A stretch of 64,000 bases of DNA from Effrenium voratum (lineage: Eukaryota; Sar; Dinophyceae; Suessiales; Symbiodiniaceae), in the NCBI GenBank assembly GCA_963377175.1, contig CAUJNA010003503.1:124001-188000 (forward strand). The letters run 5' to 3'. Made by a program: the position numbers and the translations under genes. A model generated the notes under the pieces. The model was not told where the DNA came from. It did no database searches and saw only the letters and a program-made list of their open reading frames with translations. Positions within the stretch are counted from its first letter, which is position 1; every line of letters starts with the position of its first letter. This document shows positions 23,501 to 34,640 of the stretch, one piece after another.

Positions 23501-25045
23501 GCGGCGTCATGCCTTGGCTCAGTCCCGAGTCGGACACCAGTCACTTGAAACCGCTCACTCGCCTCGTTTTGCCCTAAGGGTTGGCTTAAGCAGAAGCCCA
23601 ACTAAGCTAGGTATCACCGCAAAGCTGAGACATGCTTGCTACAGACGAGGACCATGTGGATTCTGAAGCTGAACGGTTGGCAGAAGGCAACAAAACGAAA
23701 GCACTAGTTTGTCAATGATGCACTTTCCCGTTATTGGCCTTCTGAATGTCCAGCTTCAAAAGTTGTCAACCTCAGGTGCCAGCGCCTTTCTGGTACCTTC
23801 TGCGCAGCCCATGTGCGGAGCTCGGACAAGTTTGGATCTCGTTATCAAGCTCGATCTCTTTGTCCTGCTCAGCAGGGCCAATCGAAACATGCCTTGTCAG
23901 CTTGTCAGGAGCTGGGCACTTTGATTTGCGGTTGAAATGGTCAACTTGCATTCTACTGGTGCCAGCATTCTGCTGGGACCGAGGACAAGTTCTGCGCTAC
24001 CAGCGCGACGCCACATAACGAACAGAGGCGCTTCTTTTTTTGCTCAGGCACTGCTTTCCACATTTTTTTACGAGCCTGGCCACATGCTAGTGTTTGCATT
24101 TTGCTCTAGAGAGAGACAAAGTTCTTTGCAGAGCAACTTGCGACTCTTGCTTGCTCCACCCCTTGTAGCTGCCAGGAGCCAGCTCGCAGGAATCCCCCTA
24201 TAGAGCGCTGGGTGCTTGGGGGCACTAGGAGGCATCCTGGAGGATTGTCGATGCGTAACGCGTGGCAGGATTGCGAATGAACTTGACACTGGTATCCTTA
24301 GTTGGTCAGACAGGGAAAAACAATTGTGTAGTGTAAGATGCTACTTCGGATCTTCGAGCTGTTGGCCCCCTTTTCCAAACATTCAACTAGGACGGTGCAG
24401 TGAAACGTATGACGTTGCCATTGACTGCTCAAAGCCATCTGACTGGAGGGCTTGTTAATAGTTCAGCAAAGCAGCCCAGCGGAGCCTACCAGCCCAGCGG
24501 AGACTACCCCTGACTCTTCTTGTGGCACTCGATTGCCAGAAGCACAACGTGACGTGGCTGAGGAAGCTAGCTCTTGCAATCTTTGGCATTGGGCCGATGC
24601 AAGACCAGCCTTTGGCGCCAGGAAAGGTAGTTGTTGCCGGTTTTGCCCGTGCGCTGATGGCGGGTTGACGGAGATGTTCGTTTGTGCCAAGACCTGCGGC
24701 CTCTTGGCAAATTTCGTGTTGACGTCGAGCATCCATGGCATGCAGTTGGCAGGAGACATGTGCTATGTGATTAAGCGCGACCCTGTCTAAATGGCGGTCG
24801 CAAAATGCCCAACGGTTGCCCTTGAATGGACTGCCAAACAAAACATCTCAAACGTGAGTGTGCAGCGAGGCCTCTCAAAATGACAGTCCCCCCCCTCCCC
24901 AATAAAATTGGTCCTGTGCCACCTAAATCCCAACAACTGCGTGGGAGAGACAGATCCCCGTCCCCAGAGTCGGGTGGTTTATTTGGAGGAAAACAATTGC
25001 ACCTTGCAAACGCTAGGATGCGCTTGCGCGCCACATCTCCCAGCC
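20501..25045. other. Unassigned 4.5-kb region with family A copy A3
   Basis: No recognised gene. (AT) and (CA/GT) simple tracts lie at 20516-20535 and 21110-21190. At 23473 a + strand ATG opens MARLALAVAAASCLGS, which resembles a signal peptide and could be a first exon, but no downstream exon was linked. The minus ORF at 21453-21920 (155 codons) has no motif. A gagcttggctcaag word near 23183 resembles the 3' end of the dinoflagellate spliced leader but is too short to claim. Confidence 0.3.
20796..20900. mobile_element. Family A inverted-repeat element, copy A3
   Basis: Left end catgggtatggatcaaaatt, right end aattttgacccacaccca, with the core gggttccattttgggtacc intact. The order of internal blocks (aaaccacc, caggcttcagtcc, ccatttatcaggg, core) matches copies A5, A7 and A8, so these share one ancestral element. 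Confidence 0.8.
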
Positions 25046-28000
25046 ATGCAGCTCTACGTGCTGCTGGGGGTCTCTCCAGATGTCTCACAGGAGGAGATCA
25101 AGCGTGTCTATAGGCTGCCGGGAGAGTGTTGCGTGATAGTCGGGCGGGGTTTGGCACACACACACGGCTATGGGTCAAAACCCTGGCACCCCCCCAGATT
25201 CCCTTTTCAAATCAAGCAAAAGGTGACCCAACAACGGGTATTAGGTTTTTGACCCACACCCAGATGACGGAACTTCATGATAGTGTCAACAGCCATGTGG
25301 GACAGAGCACCGCCAGTGTGGCTGTTTTCCTGTACAGGTTGCAGGCGGCTGTGGCGTGTCAGCACCCTCGCTTCTTTCGGGTTGCGGCACGGCCCCCGAA
25401 CGCCCATCAAAAGGGGTCTATTCCAGCAAAGATCGTCAAGCAAAGCCACCCATGATCCCCATTTTTAGATGCTGAGACTTGTTCTCCCCATGCATCCCCC
25501 CCGTTTCCTGATCCCTGAAGGCGGCATTGAGCTCCATCCCGATCGAGGTGGAGATGCGAAAGACTTTCAGGAGCTTATGTGGAAACCAAAAGCGGGGTTT
25601 GCTTGGTCGCCGGAAAAGCGAATGCGGGGTGCTATTTTTTTTTTTAAATTAGAGAAATTGGCGAGCTGCGGTTGAAACGGCCGTATCCTGGATGACCAGT
25701 TTGTTTGGGCAGGTTCCATGTCTGAAGAGTTGAACAGCAAAACCTCAAAGGGACAGGACATCCGACAAAGTCCCTGGCAATAACACTGTTGCCCGAAGAG
25801 CCTACGATGAAAGCAAGATGACCTGGCTGGTCTTGCTCATCCTGCAAGTGGGTCTTTTGGATTTGCTTGCGTTCTCTAGAGCCCGGTGGACTGCTGTTCA
25901 TGCGGGTCCAACAAGGACGCCAGATGGAGTCTCCCTGCAAGCTCGAGATGGTGGCCTGCAGTGAAAGCAGGATGACCTGGCTGGCCTTGCTTGGGCCACT
26001 GTGATGTGTCGCTCATCCTGCAAGTGGGTCTTATGGATTTGCATGCGTTCTCTAGAGCCCGGTGGACTGTGCTGTTCATGCGGGTCCAACAAGGACGCCA
26101 GATGGAGTCTCCCTGCAAGCTCGAGATGGTGGCCTGCAGTGATAGCAGGATGACCTGGCTGGTCTTGCTTGGGCCACTGTGATGTTATGGATCTGCTTGC
26201 GTCCTCTAGAGCCTGGTGGACTGTGCTGTTCATGCGGGTCCAACAAGGACGCCAGATGGAGTCTCCCTGCAAGCTCGAGATGGTGGCCTGCAGTGAAAGC
26301 AGGATGACCTGGCTGGTCTTGCTTGGGCCACTGTGATGTGTCGCTCATCCTGCAAGTGGGTCTTATGGATTTGCATGCGTTCTCTAGAGCCCGGTGGACT
26401 GTGCTGTTCATGCGGGTCCAACAAGGACGCCAGATGGAGTCTCCCTGCAAGCTCGAGATGGTGGCCTGCAGTGAAAGCAGGATGACCTGGCTGGTCTTGC
26501 TTGGGCCACTGTGATGTGTCGCTCATCCTGCAAGCTGGTCTTATGGATTTGCTTGCGTCCTCTAGAGCCCGGTGGACTGTGCTGTTCATGCGGGTCCAAC
26601 AAGGACGCCAGATGGAGTCTCTCTGCAAGCTCGAGATGGTGGCCTGCAGTGACAGCAGGATGACCTGGCTGGTCTTGCTTGGGCCACTGTGATGTTATGG
26701 ATCTGCTTGCGTCCTCTAGAGCCCGGTGGACTGTGCTGTTCATGCGGGTCCAACAAGGACGCCAGATGGAGTCTCTCTGCAAGCTCGAGATGGTGGCCTG
26801 CAGTGACAGCAGGATGACCTGGCTGGTCTTGCTTGGGCCACTGTGATGTTATGGATCTGCTTGCGTCCTCTAGAGCCTGGTGGACTGTGCTGTTCATGCG
26901 GGTCCAACAAGGACGCCAGATGGAGTCTCCCTGCAAGCTCGAGATGGTGGCCTGCAGTGACAGCAGGATGACCTGGCTGGTCTTGCTTGGGCCACTGTGA
27001 TGTGTCGCTCATCCTGCAAGTGGGTCTTATGGATTTGCTTGCGTTCTCTAGAGCCCGGTGGACTGTGCTGTTCATGCGGGTCCAACAAGGACGCCAGATG
27101 GAGTCTCCCTGCAAGCTCGAGATGGTGGCCTGCAGTGACAGCAGGATGACCTGGCTGGTCTTGCTTGGGCCACTGTGATGTGTCGCTCATCCTGCAAGTG
27201 GGTCTTATGGATTTGCTTGCGTTCTCTAGAGCCCGGTGGACTGTGCTGTTCATGCGGGTCCAACAAGGACGCCAGATGGAGTCTCCCTGCAAGCTCGAGA
27301 TGGTGGCCTGCAGTGACAGCAGGATGACCTGGCTGGTCTTGCTTGGGCCACTGTGATGTGTCGCTCATCCTGCAAGCTGGTCTTATGGATTTGCTTGCGT
27401 TCTCTAGAGCCCGGTGGACTGTGCTGTTCATGCGGGTCCAACAAGGACGCCAGATGGAGTCTCCCTGCAAGCTCGAGATGGTGGCCTGCAGTGAAAGCAG
27501 GATAACCTGGCTGGTCTTGCTTGGGCCACTGTGACGTGTCTTGGCCCTTCAACATAAGTTATCTTGCAAAGCAGTTTTTTCCATTGCTCTGTTGCCCGCT
27601 CACATCCCCGCTTGATTCTGAGGTCCAACAAGGAGGCCAAACTTGATATGATTGCCTGAATGAAAGCAGGATGACCTGACTGGGTCTTCCTTGGGTGTCC
27701 TGAAAGCGAACCTTACCATGGGTCTGTTCGTGTCCTCTGGTACTCTAAAGCCTGGCTGGACTATGCTGAGTTCACATGGTTTATCAATACGACAAGATTG
27801 TTTTTTTCAAGGCATTACATTGTCTTATCCTGCCGGTGAGACAACACGGATGTGAGCAAAAGAAGAACGCCCTTTTTTCCCAGGTCTGTTTGTAGAGAGG
27901 TGTTCATTCTGAGCTGCTCGCATGTTGTTGTTTTCTTTTCTTTTCATTTCTTTGTGAATTGGGTTGAGCAAGAAAGAGAGAAACAAGGCAAGCCAGCCAC

Positions 28001-28307
28001 TTATTTCCAGCAACGGCCCATGTGACACCTGGGCTTTGGTGCATCAATCTGTCAGGAGCTGAGCGGAGCCTATGAGGTGCTCTCTGATTCGGACAGGGCA
28101 TTCCAGCTCCATGTTCCCATGGTCGCTGGACTCATGGCTGTAAAATAGATGCCTGAAATGCAACCCGGGATGGAAACGTAGACTAAAGCATGCGGTCCCC
28201 CTGGCTCTGAAATTCTGAGTCACACACACAAACACGTTTTTCCAGTCAACTTGAAAGCTGGCCGAGTGCAGGAGCGGCAATCTCTCTACGATCGCGATGG
28301 GAATGAG
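25046..28307 (+). CDS. J-domain (DnaJ/Hsp40-type) protein, N-terminal exons
   Basis: A J-domain cochaperone that would stimulate an Hsp70 ATPase. Exon 1 (25046-25113) starts MQLYVLLGVSPDVSQEE and reaches IKRVYR, helices I-II, then a GC donor (gctgcc). Exon 2 (~25521-25570) has ELHPDRGGDAKDFQ with the catalytic HPD. Exon 3 (28056-28097) is ELSGAYEVLSDSDR and exon 4 (28272-28307) ERQSLYDRDGNE, completing helices III-IV. Intron 2 (25571-28055) has a GA donor and holds a 178-bp tandem array; intron 3 is 174 nt, GC-AG. The exon 1-2 junction does not join in frame and the usual KLAL link is missing: a micro-exon, a one-base error or a lesion would explain it. A later exon near 28549-28620 (VYSLCFVACGDRHVAAE) may belong. 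The 3' end was not found. Confidence 0.8.
25166..25262. mobile_element. Family A inverted-repeat element, copy A4, in J-gene intron 1
   Basis: Left terminus ggctatgggtcaaaa, right terminus tttttgacccacaccca. It lies entirely inside the intron between exons 1 and 2 of the J-domain gene. The interior lacks the usual core and instead carries cccttttcaaatc and aaaaggtgaccc words. It does not coincide with the splice sites, so it is an insertion within an intron rather than the intron itself. Confidence 0.75.
25800..27540. repeat. 178/154-bp tandem array, about ten units, inside a J-gene intron
   Basis: The word gggtccaacaaggacgccag recurs at about 25900, 26078, 26232, 26410, 26588, 26742, 26896, 27074, 27252 and 27430. 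Spacings are 178,154,178,178,154,154,178,178,178. The short form lacks a 24-base block (tcgctcatcctgcaagtggg region). Units differ at only a few positions and contain a ctctagag palindrome, so the array is recent or homogenised. A decayed unit follows at 27620-27780. Minus-strand ORFs of 116-132 codons copy the unit and are not genes. Confidence 0.93.
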
Positions 28308-31300
28308 GCGTGCCATGTGGGACGTGGTGCTGGGGTATCCTTGGTGTGCTGCAGCAGCGGTGCTTTCTCCTCGCGCCCGTTGCAAGTTCTGTTTCTACCT
28401 GGGTTTGTTTCGACGGGGAAAGCGCCAACCCTTAATCAAAAAAGGGGGCTCCGCCAACAAAGACACACCGGCTGCCAGAACAGTTCTCTCAACGGGCCGC
28501 TTTAGCCTCTTTCGGGGTCAGAGGCAGCCCCGCTGGGCGTTCAGAACTTGTCTAAGGTCTACAGTCTGTGCTTCGTGGCATGTGGCGATCGCCATGTGGC
28601 GGCGGAATGTTCCAAACACTGTAGGAAAATCAAACACAATATGGAACAGTCAATGCGGGTAAAAGCAAACGCACGGAGCCAATCCTGAACCCTACTGAAC
28701 GAACCACGGGGCACCTCTGTGCTGCATGTGACAGCCAGCGCTTGGTCTTTTGCATTTGGAGCCATCACTTGTCAAAGTCAGACGTGTAGGAACAACGCAC
28801 AAATTTGTTTGTCTCAAAATCGGGGAGTCCTCAAAGGAATGGTTTGCCTTTGGTTTCCCATTCAACCAACCCCTAAGGGTCCAGTGCTTGTGAGCGGGGA
28901 GGCCTGGACTTCCGCACTTCGGCTGCCGTGATCTCGACTCAGTCACTGGCCGGGGGACATGGAGTTGGCGCTGCCGTTGGACTTGGGAGTCAGAGGAATC
29001 ATCTGGGACTTAGATTCGGGTGTGGGTCAAATTAAACCACCAGGAGACCGCAGGTTGTAGTCCAAGTTTCCATTTACCAGGGTTCAGTTTTTGGGTACAT
29101 ATTTTTGACCCACAGCCAGATGTCTATGGCCGTTCCGGCCGTTAGTTCGACAGAGAGGTGAAGCGAGGTCAAGGGGAAAACATTGTTGAGATGGTTTGAA
29201 CAGGAATCCCTTCTTTGCACTTCATACTTGTTCAATTCCTCATCTCCAATGACTAGCGGATTGCCGATTCTGCGGTTTTCGGATTGGAAGGGATTTCAAT
29301 GCTCCAGCATAAGATATCGAATCACACTTTGCAGCGCGGATTCCGGATTATGGATTGTGATTAGGCAATAGGTTTCGAGCAGCCCAGGAAGTCGATCGCT
29401 CTTGACAATTTATCTCAGGTGGCTCATTGAGCCCTGGGCCGCGGGCAACCGGTGCGCCGGGAAAGCGCGACCTAAACCCCTTGAAGCGCTTGCGAGGGCC
29501 CCCCAAACGGGTCCGAAGGAGTGTCCTTTCCCTTGAAATGGCTTTGTTTTTTCGAGGCTCGATACCCTTGTTTGGGGTTGCCTAGGGCAGAACCGAACGC
29601 TTTTTGTGGGGTATGTTTGGAAGAATCCAGATAGCATTTGGCGGTGTTTTGGTTCTGAAAGGGTGTTCCTTGAGTTCTTTCCATGGGATGATGCCCTAGT
29701 CTGTGGACAGCTTAGATGGCCAACTCAAGGTGCAGTTTTTGTGGATGGGAAAATTTATGACCCTGGTTGGGGAGGAAAACGCGGTGCTTTTGGAGTCGGC
29801 AACTGAACATTGCATGTGAAAGCCTAGACAAGAGAATGAATGCTATGACATATCTTTTAGCACTTCATCTTTTATTACTTGCATTTCTAAGATTGATAGA
29901 GTTGTAATATGAAGATACATAAAGAACACATAAATGCACATATGATGAAGACAAGTAGTCATTCATAAGCTTGGGAAAGGAATGATAGTAAGTACGAGCT
30001 TATGAAGAAGAGATAAAGGGAGTTGATTTCATTGTTGGACTTCTCTGCACCATTACCTTTCCGTATCTATATTTTTTTGGGAGAATTCTGTAACATGAAA
30101 GATCAAGTCCAATTTTGAAGGTCAAAGGTTACGCGGGGTCTTTCCCATGGGCCCGGCCTCCGGTTTGCACACCTGCCGAGCCGATTTCATGCACGGGGCC
30201 ACGCTTGTGGCCCCCTTCTATTCCCAGTTCTCGCATTTCACTCCTTTTCTCCATGCCATTGACGCGCACGGCAATTCATTCCTTCAAGAAAGCGCAGCTC
30301 ACCTAGTTTTACCATCGCAGTACCTTCGGTCCTGGATTATTGACTACATAGTTGTTTGGGAATCCTGAGTCTTGAATCCTCCATGACCTAGTTTAATTGT
30401 AGCGGTTAGGCACTGGATTCACGACTAGAAACAATATCTGGACATTTTGATTTTTGATTTTCAATTTACTCTAGTGTGACTCTAGAATGATTCTAGAATG
30501 TCGCTGAAGCCTTTTGAAGTTTGAGAAGTCAAGGTGCAGAATTCTGAGTGAATGTCTCAAGGCACCGTTCTTTTGTAGACAGCAAGTGAAGATTTGCTTG
30601 GAGATGCAACGATTCAATTATGCTCAACACTGCTGTAATGTCAGGAAACTTAGCTTACAAGGTGCAAGCAGAACTTCCTTAAGTTCTCTAGCACGCATTG
30701 CATGAAGCATTGTTGCCCAGCAATTTCGAAGGGATACACTAAGGCAAAATGTTCACGTAGGGTAAGCCTTTGAGGCTGCTAGAGGGACACACATAGCGGG
30801 ATTCAACTGCGACATGCTAGCGCTCCTTTTCCAGCAACAGTTTGTTTGATAGCTCCTTGGGTCTCTTGCTGAAATCCTTACCACTCTGTACACCAACTCA
30901 GGACCGAGCCTGATGGTACAAATGCGTGATAGCCATAATTCGGGCGGGGAACATGTGTATTCAAAATCTGGTCCGCATGTTGGGCCGGGACCTGCCCAAC
31001 TTTGTGTCTGCGGCAGTGGAATCAGCTCTGAGTTTTGGCCATGGCAACTGGTGGGAGTTGCAACTTCCATCCCCGCCGTTCAGGCGCCCTTGCGCTCGAG
31101 TCTGTGAAGGTCGTGAGCTGCGAAGTGAATCTCGGAACAGTGAGAATGGAGCTTCGCGCTCGAGCAGCAAGCCAGCCCGGCATGTCAAGGAATTTCTATT
31201 TGTGTGGCATGACTGAACAAGTCACGTATCTCTATTATGCTTGTGGCTGCGCATGTAGCATCACATAGGATGATCGCAACAAGTAGCAACCGAAGAAGAT

Positions 31301-31925
31301 TCTCTGGAGCACTGAGCCTCAGGTGTTGGTTTGAATGCTATGCACAAGGCTTTTGGCCTAAACTTCATGTCCCAATGAATCGAGAGTGTTGTGTCGCTGC
31401 TGTGACATTCAATCCAAGCACCTGACATGTACAAAATAGATGTTCTCTCAGTTCAGCCGCCCAGAGGAATGGCTACGCCGCCCACAGAAAATGTCAGCGT
31501 TACAGAAGTTGGCAGTTTGCAGCGTCTTCACCAGCGTAAAGCCAAGTCCCGTCTGCACGGCTGAGCATTTCGCTGATTGACTTGCCGAGTCAACGACTGG
31601 CTGGAGGCAAACTTAGCAAACATGATTGCATCTTGTTTTGATGAGCCTGACAAGATTGTGTGTGTGTGTGTGTGTGTATGTGTGTTTGTGCCTGTCCATG
31701 TCTTCTGGGTCTCTGTCTATGTCTGTGCTTGTGTGTGTGTGTGCAAGACCTGTGTGAAGGAGGATCATTTTCAGATTCCAAAACCGGGTAGGATTCCAAA
31801 ACTAGGCTTCCAAAACTAGGATTCAGAAACTGGTGTGACAGGCTTTGGTGTGAACGAAGACCCAGTGTTGCCATTTCGTTGGTGTCCTTGGCGGGTGTAA
31901 CCTTGGCTGCTGGCAAGAATCCCTT
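28308..31925. other. Downstream of the J gene: no recognised gene, AT-rich patches
   Basis: Possible further J-gene exons near 28549-28620 are noted under that gene. 29800-30110 and 30370-30720 are clearly more AT-rich than their surroundings and lack long ORFs. A + ORF at 29606-29806 and another at 30926-31216 have no recognised motif. A GT microsatellite lies at 31659-31745. Nothing else can be supported. Confidence 0.35.
29018..29118. mobile_element. Family A inverted-repeat element, copy A5
   Basis: Left end gggtgtgggtcaaatt, right end atttttgacccacagcca. Interior blocks (aaaccaccaggagacc, gcaggttgtagtcc, ccatttaccagggtt, ttttgggtac) match A3, A7 and A8. No clear flanking duplication. 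Confidence 0.8.
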
Positions 31926-32069
31926 TTAGGGTTTCTTCTGGGGGACTTCTTTAGGGTTTCTTGTGGCGGGCATGACTCTTGCTCCCGGGCGGTTTCTTTT
32001 AGGGTTTCTTGTGGCGGGCGTGACTCTTGCTGCTGGCCGGTGCCTTTTAGGGTTTGTTCTGGCGGGCAT
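31926..32069. repeat. Tandem of about 48-bp units starting tttagggtttctt
   Basis: Three to four units begin with tttagggtttcttctgg, tttagggtttcttgtgg (twice) and tttagggtttgttctgg, each followed by cgggc(a/g)tgactcttgct. They form the left edge of the telomere-like array and share its tttaggg word. Confidence 0.85.
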
Positions 32070-34075
32070 AGGGTTGGTTTAGGGTTGGTTTAGGGTTGGC
32101 TTCGGGTTGGTTTAGGGTTGGTTCAGGGTTGGTTTAGGGTTGGCTTCGGGTTGGTTTAGGGTTGGTTCAGGGTTGGTTTAGGGTTGGCTTCAGGTTGGTT
32201 TAGGGTTGGTTCAGGGTTGGTTTAGGGTTGGCTTCGGGTTGTTTAGGGTTGGTTCAGGGTTGGTTTAGGGTTTGTTTAGGTATGGTTTAGGGTTGGTTTA
32301 GGGTTGGTTTATGGTTGGTTCAGGGTTGCTTTAGGGTTGGTTTAGGGTTGGTTCAGGGTTGGTTTAGGGTGTTGGTTTAGGGTTGGTTTAGGGTTGGCTT
32401 AGGGTTGCCTTAGGGTTGGCTTAGGGTTGGTTTCGGGTTGGTTTAGGGTTTGGTTCAGGGTTGGTTTAGGGTTTGTTTAGGGTTGGTTTAGGGTTGGTTT
32501 AGGTGATGCTCTGTGGTGCTCTGTGCAGAGGCGGAGTCTTTCTGGGGCTTCTGTAGGGCTCTGTGGTGCTCTGTAGTGCTCTGTGGTGTTCTGTGCAAAG
32601 TGGTCTGTAGTGCTCTGTGGTGCTCTGTGCAGAGGCGGAGTCTTTCTGGGGCTTCTGTAGTGCTCTGTGGTGCTCTGTGGTGCTTTGTTGTGCTCTGTGG
32701 TGCTCTGCGGTGCTCTGCGGTGCTCTGTGGTGTTCTGTGCAAAGGCGGAGTCTTTCTGGGGCCTCTGTAGTGCTCTGAAGTGCTCTGTGGTGCTCTGTGC
32801 AGAGGCGGAGTCTTTCTGGGGCTTCTGTAGTGCTTTGTGGTGCTCTGTGGTGCTTTGTGGCGCTCTGTGGTGCTTTGTGGTGCTCTGTGGTGCTCTGTGG
32901 TGCTTTGTTGTGCTCTGTGGTGCTTTGTGGTGCTCTGTGGTGTTCTGTGGTGCTTTGTGCAAAGGCAGAGTCTTTCCGGGGCCTGGTTTATGGTTGGTTT
33001 ATGGTTGGTTTAGGGTTGGTTCAAGGTTGGTTTAGGGTTGGTTCAGGGTTGGTTTAGGGTGTTGGTTTGGGGTTGGCTTAGGGTTGCCTTAGGGTTGGCT
33101 TAGGGTTGGTTTCGGGTTGGTTTCGGGTTGGTTCAGGGTTGGTTTAGGGTTTGTTTAGGGTTGGTTTAGGTGATGCTCTGTGGTGCTTTGTGCAAAGGCG
33201 GAGTCTTTCTGGGGCTTCTGTAAGGCTCTGTGGTGCTCTGTGGTGTTCTGTGCAAAGGCGGAGTCTTTCTGGGGCCTTTGTAGTGCTCTGTAGTGCTTTG
33301 TGGTGCTCTGTGCAGAGGCGGAGTCTTTCTGGGGCTTCTGTAGTGCTCTGTGGTGCTCTGTGGTGCTTTGTGGTGCTCTGTGGTGCTTTGTGGTGCTCTG
33401 TGGTGTTCTGTGGTGCTTTGTGCAAAGGCAGAGTCTTTCTGGGGCCTGGTTTATGGTTGGTTTAGGGTTGGTTTAGGGTTGGTTTAGGGTTGGTTCAAGG
33501 TTGGTTTAGGGTTGGTTTAGGGTTGGCTTAGGGATTGTTTCGGGTTGGTTTAGGGTTGGTTCAGGGTTGGTTTAGGTGATGCTCTGTGGTGCTCTGTGCA
33601 AAGGCGAAGTCTTTCTGGGGCTTCTGTAAGGCTCTGTGGTGCTCTGTGGTGTTCTGTGCAAAGGTGGGGTCTTTCTGGAACGTCTGTAGTGCTGTGTAGT
33701 GCTCTGTGGTGCTCTGTGCAGAGGCGCAGTCTTTCTGGGGCTTCTGTAGTGCTCTGTGGTTCTCTGTGGTGCTTTGTGGTGTTCTGTGGTGTTCTGTGGT
33801 GCTTTGTGCAAAGGCAGAGTCTTTCCGGGGCCTGGTTTATGGTTGGTTTAGGGTTGGTTTAGGGTTGGTGGGTTGGTTCAAGGTTGGTTTAGGGTTGGTT
33901 TAGGGTTGGTCTAGAGTTGGTTTAGGGTTGGTTCAAGGTTGGTTTAGGGTTGGTTTAGGGTTGGTTTAGGGTTGGTTTAGGGTTGGTTCAAGGTTGGTTT
34001 AGGGTTGGTTTAGGGTTGGCTTAGGGATGGTTTCGGGTTGGTTTAGGGTTGGTTCAGGGTTGGTTTAGGTGATGC
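32060..34075 (+). repeat. Mosaic of TTTAGGGTTGG repeats and a 10-bp satellite
   Basis: Blocks of an 11-base unit (tttagggttgg, with ttcagggttgg and cttcgggttgg variants) lie at about 32060-32510, 32985-33175, 33450-33575 and 33835-34070. Between them are blocks of a 10-base unit (tgctctgtgg) punctuated by a spacer (gcaaaggcggagtctttctg) at about 32512-32980, 33175-33445 and 33578-33830. The change always occurs at taggtgatgctctg and ggggcctggtttatgg. The composite therefore amplified as a higher-order unit of 260-650 bp. The word tttaggg matches the dinoflagellate/plant telomere repeat. ORFs of Ser-Thr-Glu-His or Val-Leu-Cys repeats here are artefacts of the 10-bp period. Confidence 0.93.
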
Positions 34076-34076
34076 T

Positions 34077-34640
34077 CCAGAAAGATTCCACTTTTGCACA
34101 GAGCACCACAGGGTACCGCAGAGCACTACAGAGCACTACAGAGGCCCCAGAAAGACTCCGCCTTTGCACAGAGCACCACGAGCACCACAGAGCACCACGG
34201 AGCACCACAGAGCACAACAGAGGCTCCAGAAAGATTCCGCCTTTGCACAGAGCACAACAGGGCACCACAGAGCACTACAGCGCATTACAGAGGCCCCAGA
34301 AAGACTCCGCCTTTGCACAGAGCACCGCAGAGCACCACAGAGCACCACAGAGCACCACAGAGCACCACAGAGCACCACAGAGCACCACAGAGCACCACAG
34401 AGCACCAGAAACACTTCGCCTTCGCACAGAGCATCGCAGAGCACCACAGAGCACCACAGAGCACTACAGAGGCTCCAGAAAGACTCCACCTTTGCACAGA
34501 CCACCAGAGCACCACAGAGGATTAGAGAGCACCACAGAGCACCACAGAGCACCACCGAGCATTACCAAGGCCTCAGAGAGCACCGCCTTTGCACAGAGCA
34601 CCACAGATCACCACAGAGCACTAAAGAGGCCCCAGACAGA
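34077..34640 (-). repeat. Inverted array of the 10-bp satellite
   Basis: The same satellite and spacer appear reverse-complemented (agcaccacag units; ccagaaagactccgcctttg spacer) for about 560 bp. The switch occurs abruptly at taggtgatgctc|cagaaag, inside what would be the start of a forward block. No telomere-like block accompanies the inverted part. The result is a large inverted repeat with the 33.6-33.8 kb block. Confidence 0.93.

Noticed and set aside
25800..27540. CRISPR-like array
   Set aside because: Units are 154-178 bp and almost identical throughout, with no variable spacers; this is a eukaryotic satellite.
25876..27640. Repeated 124-132 codon minus-strand ORFs beginning MQGDSIWRPCW
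   Set aside because: Copies of the 178-bp satellite unit; they lie in an intron on the opposite strand of a recognised gene.
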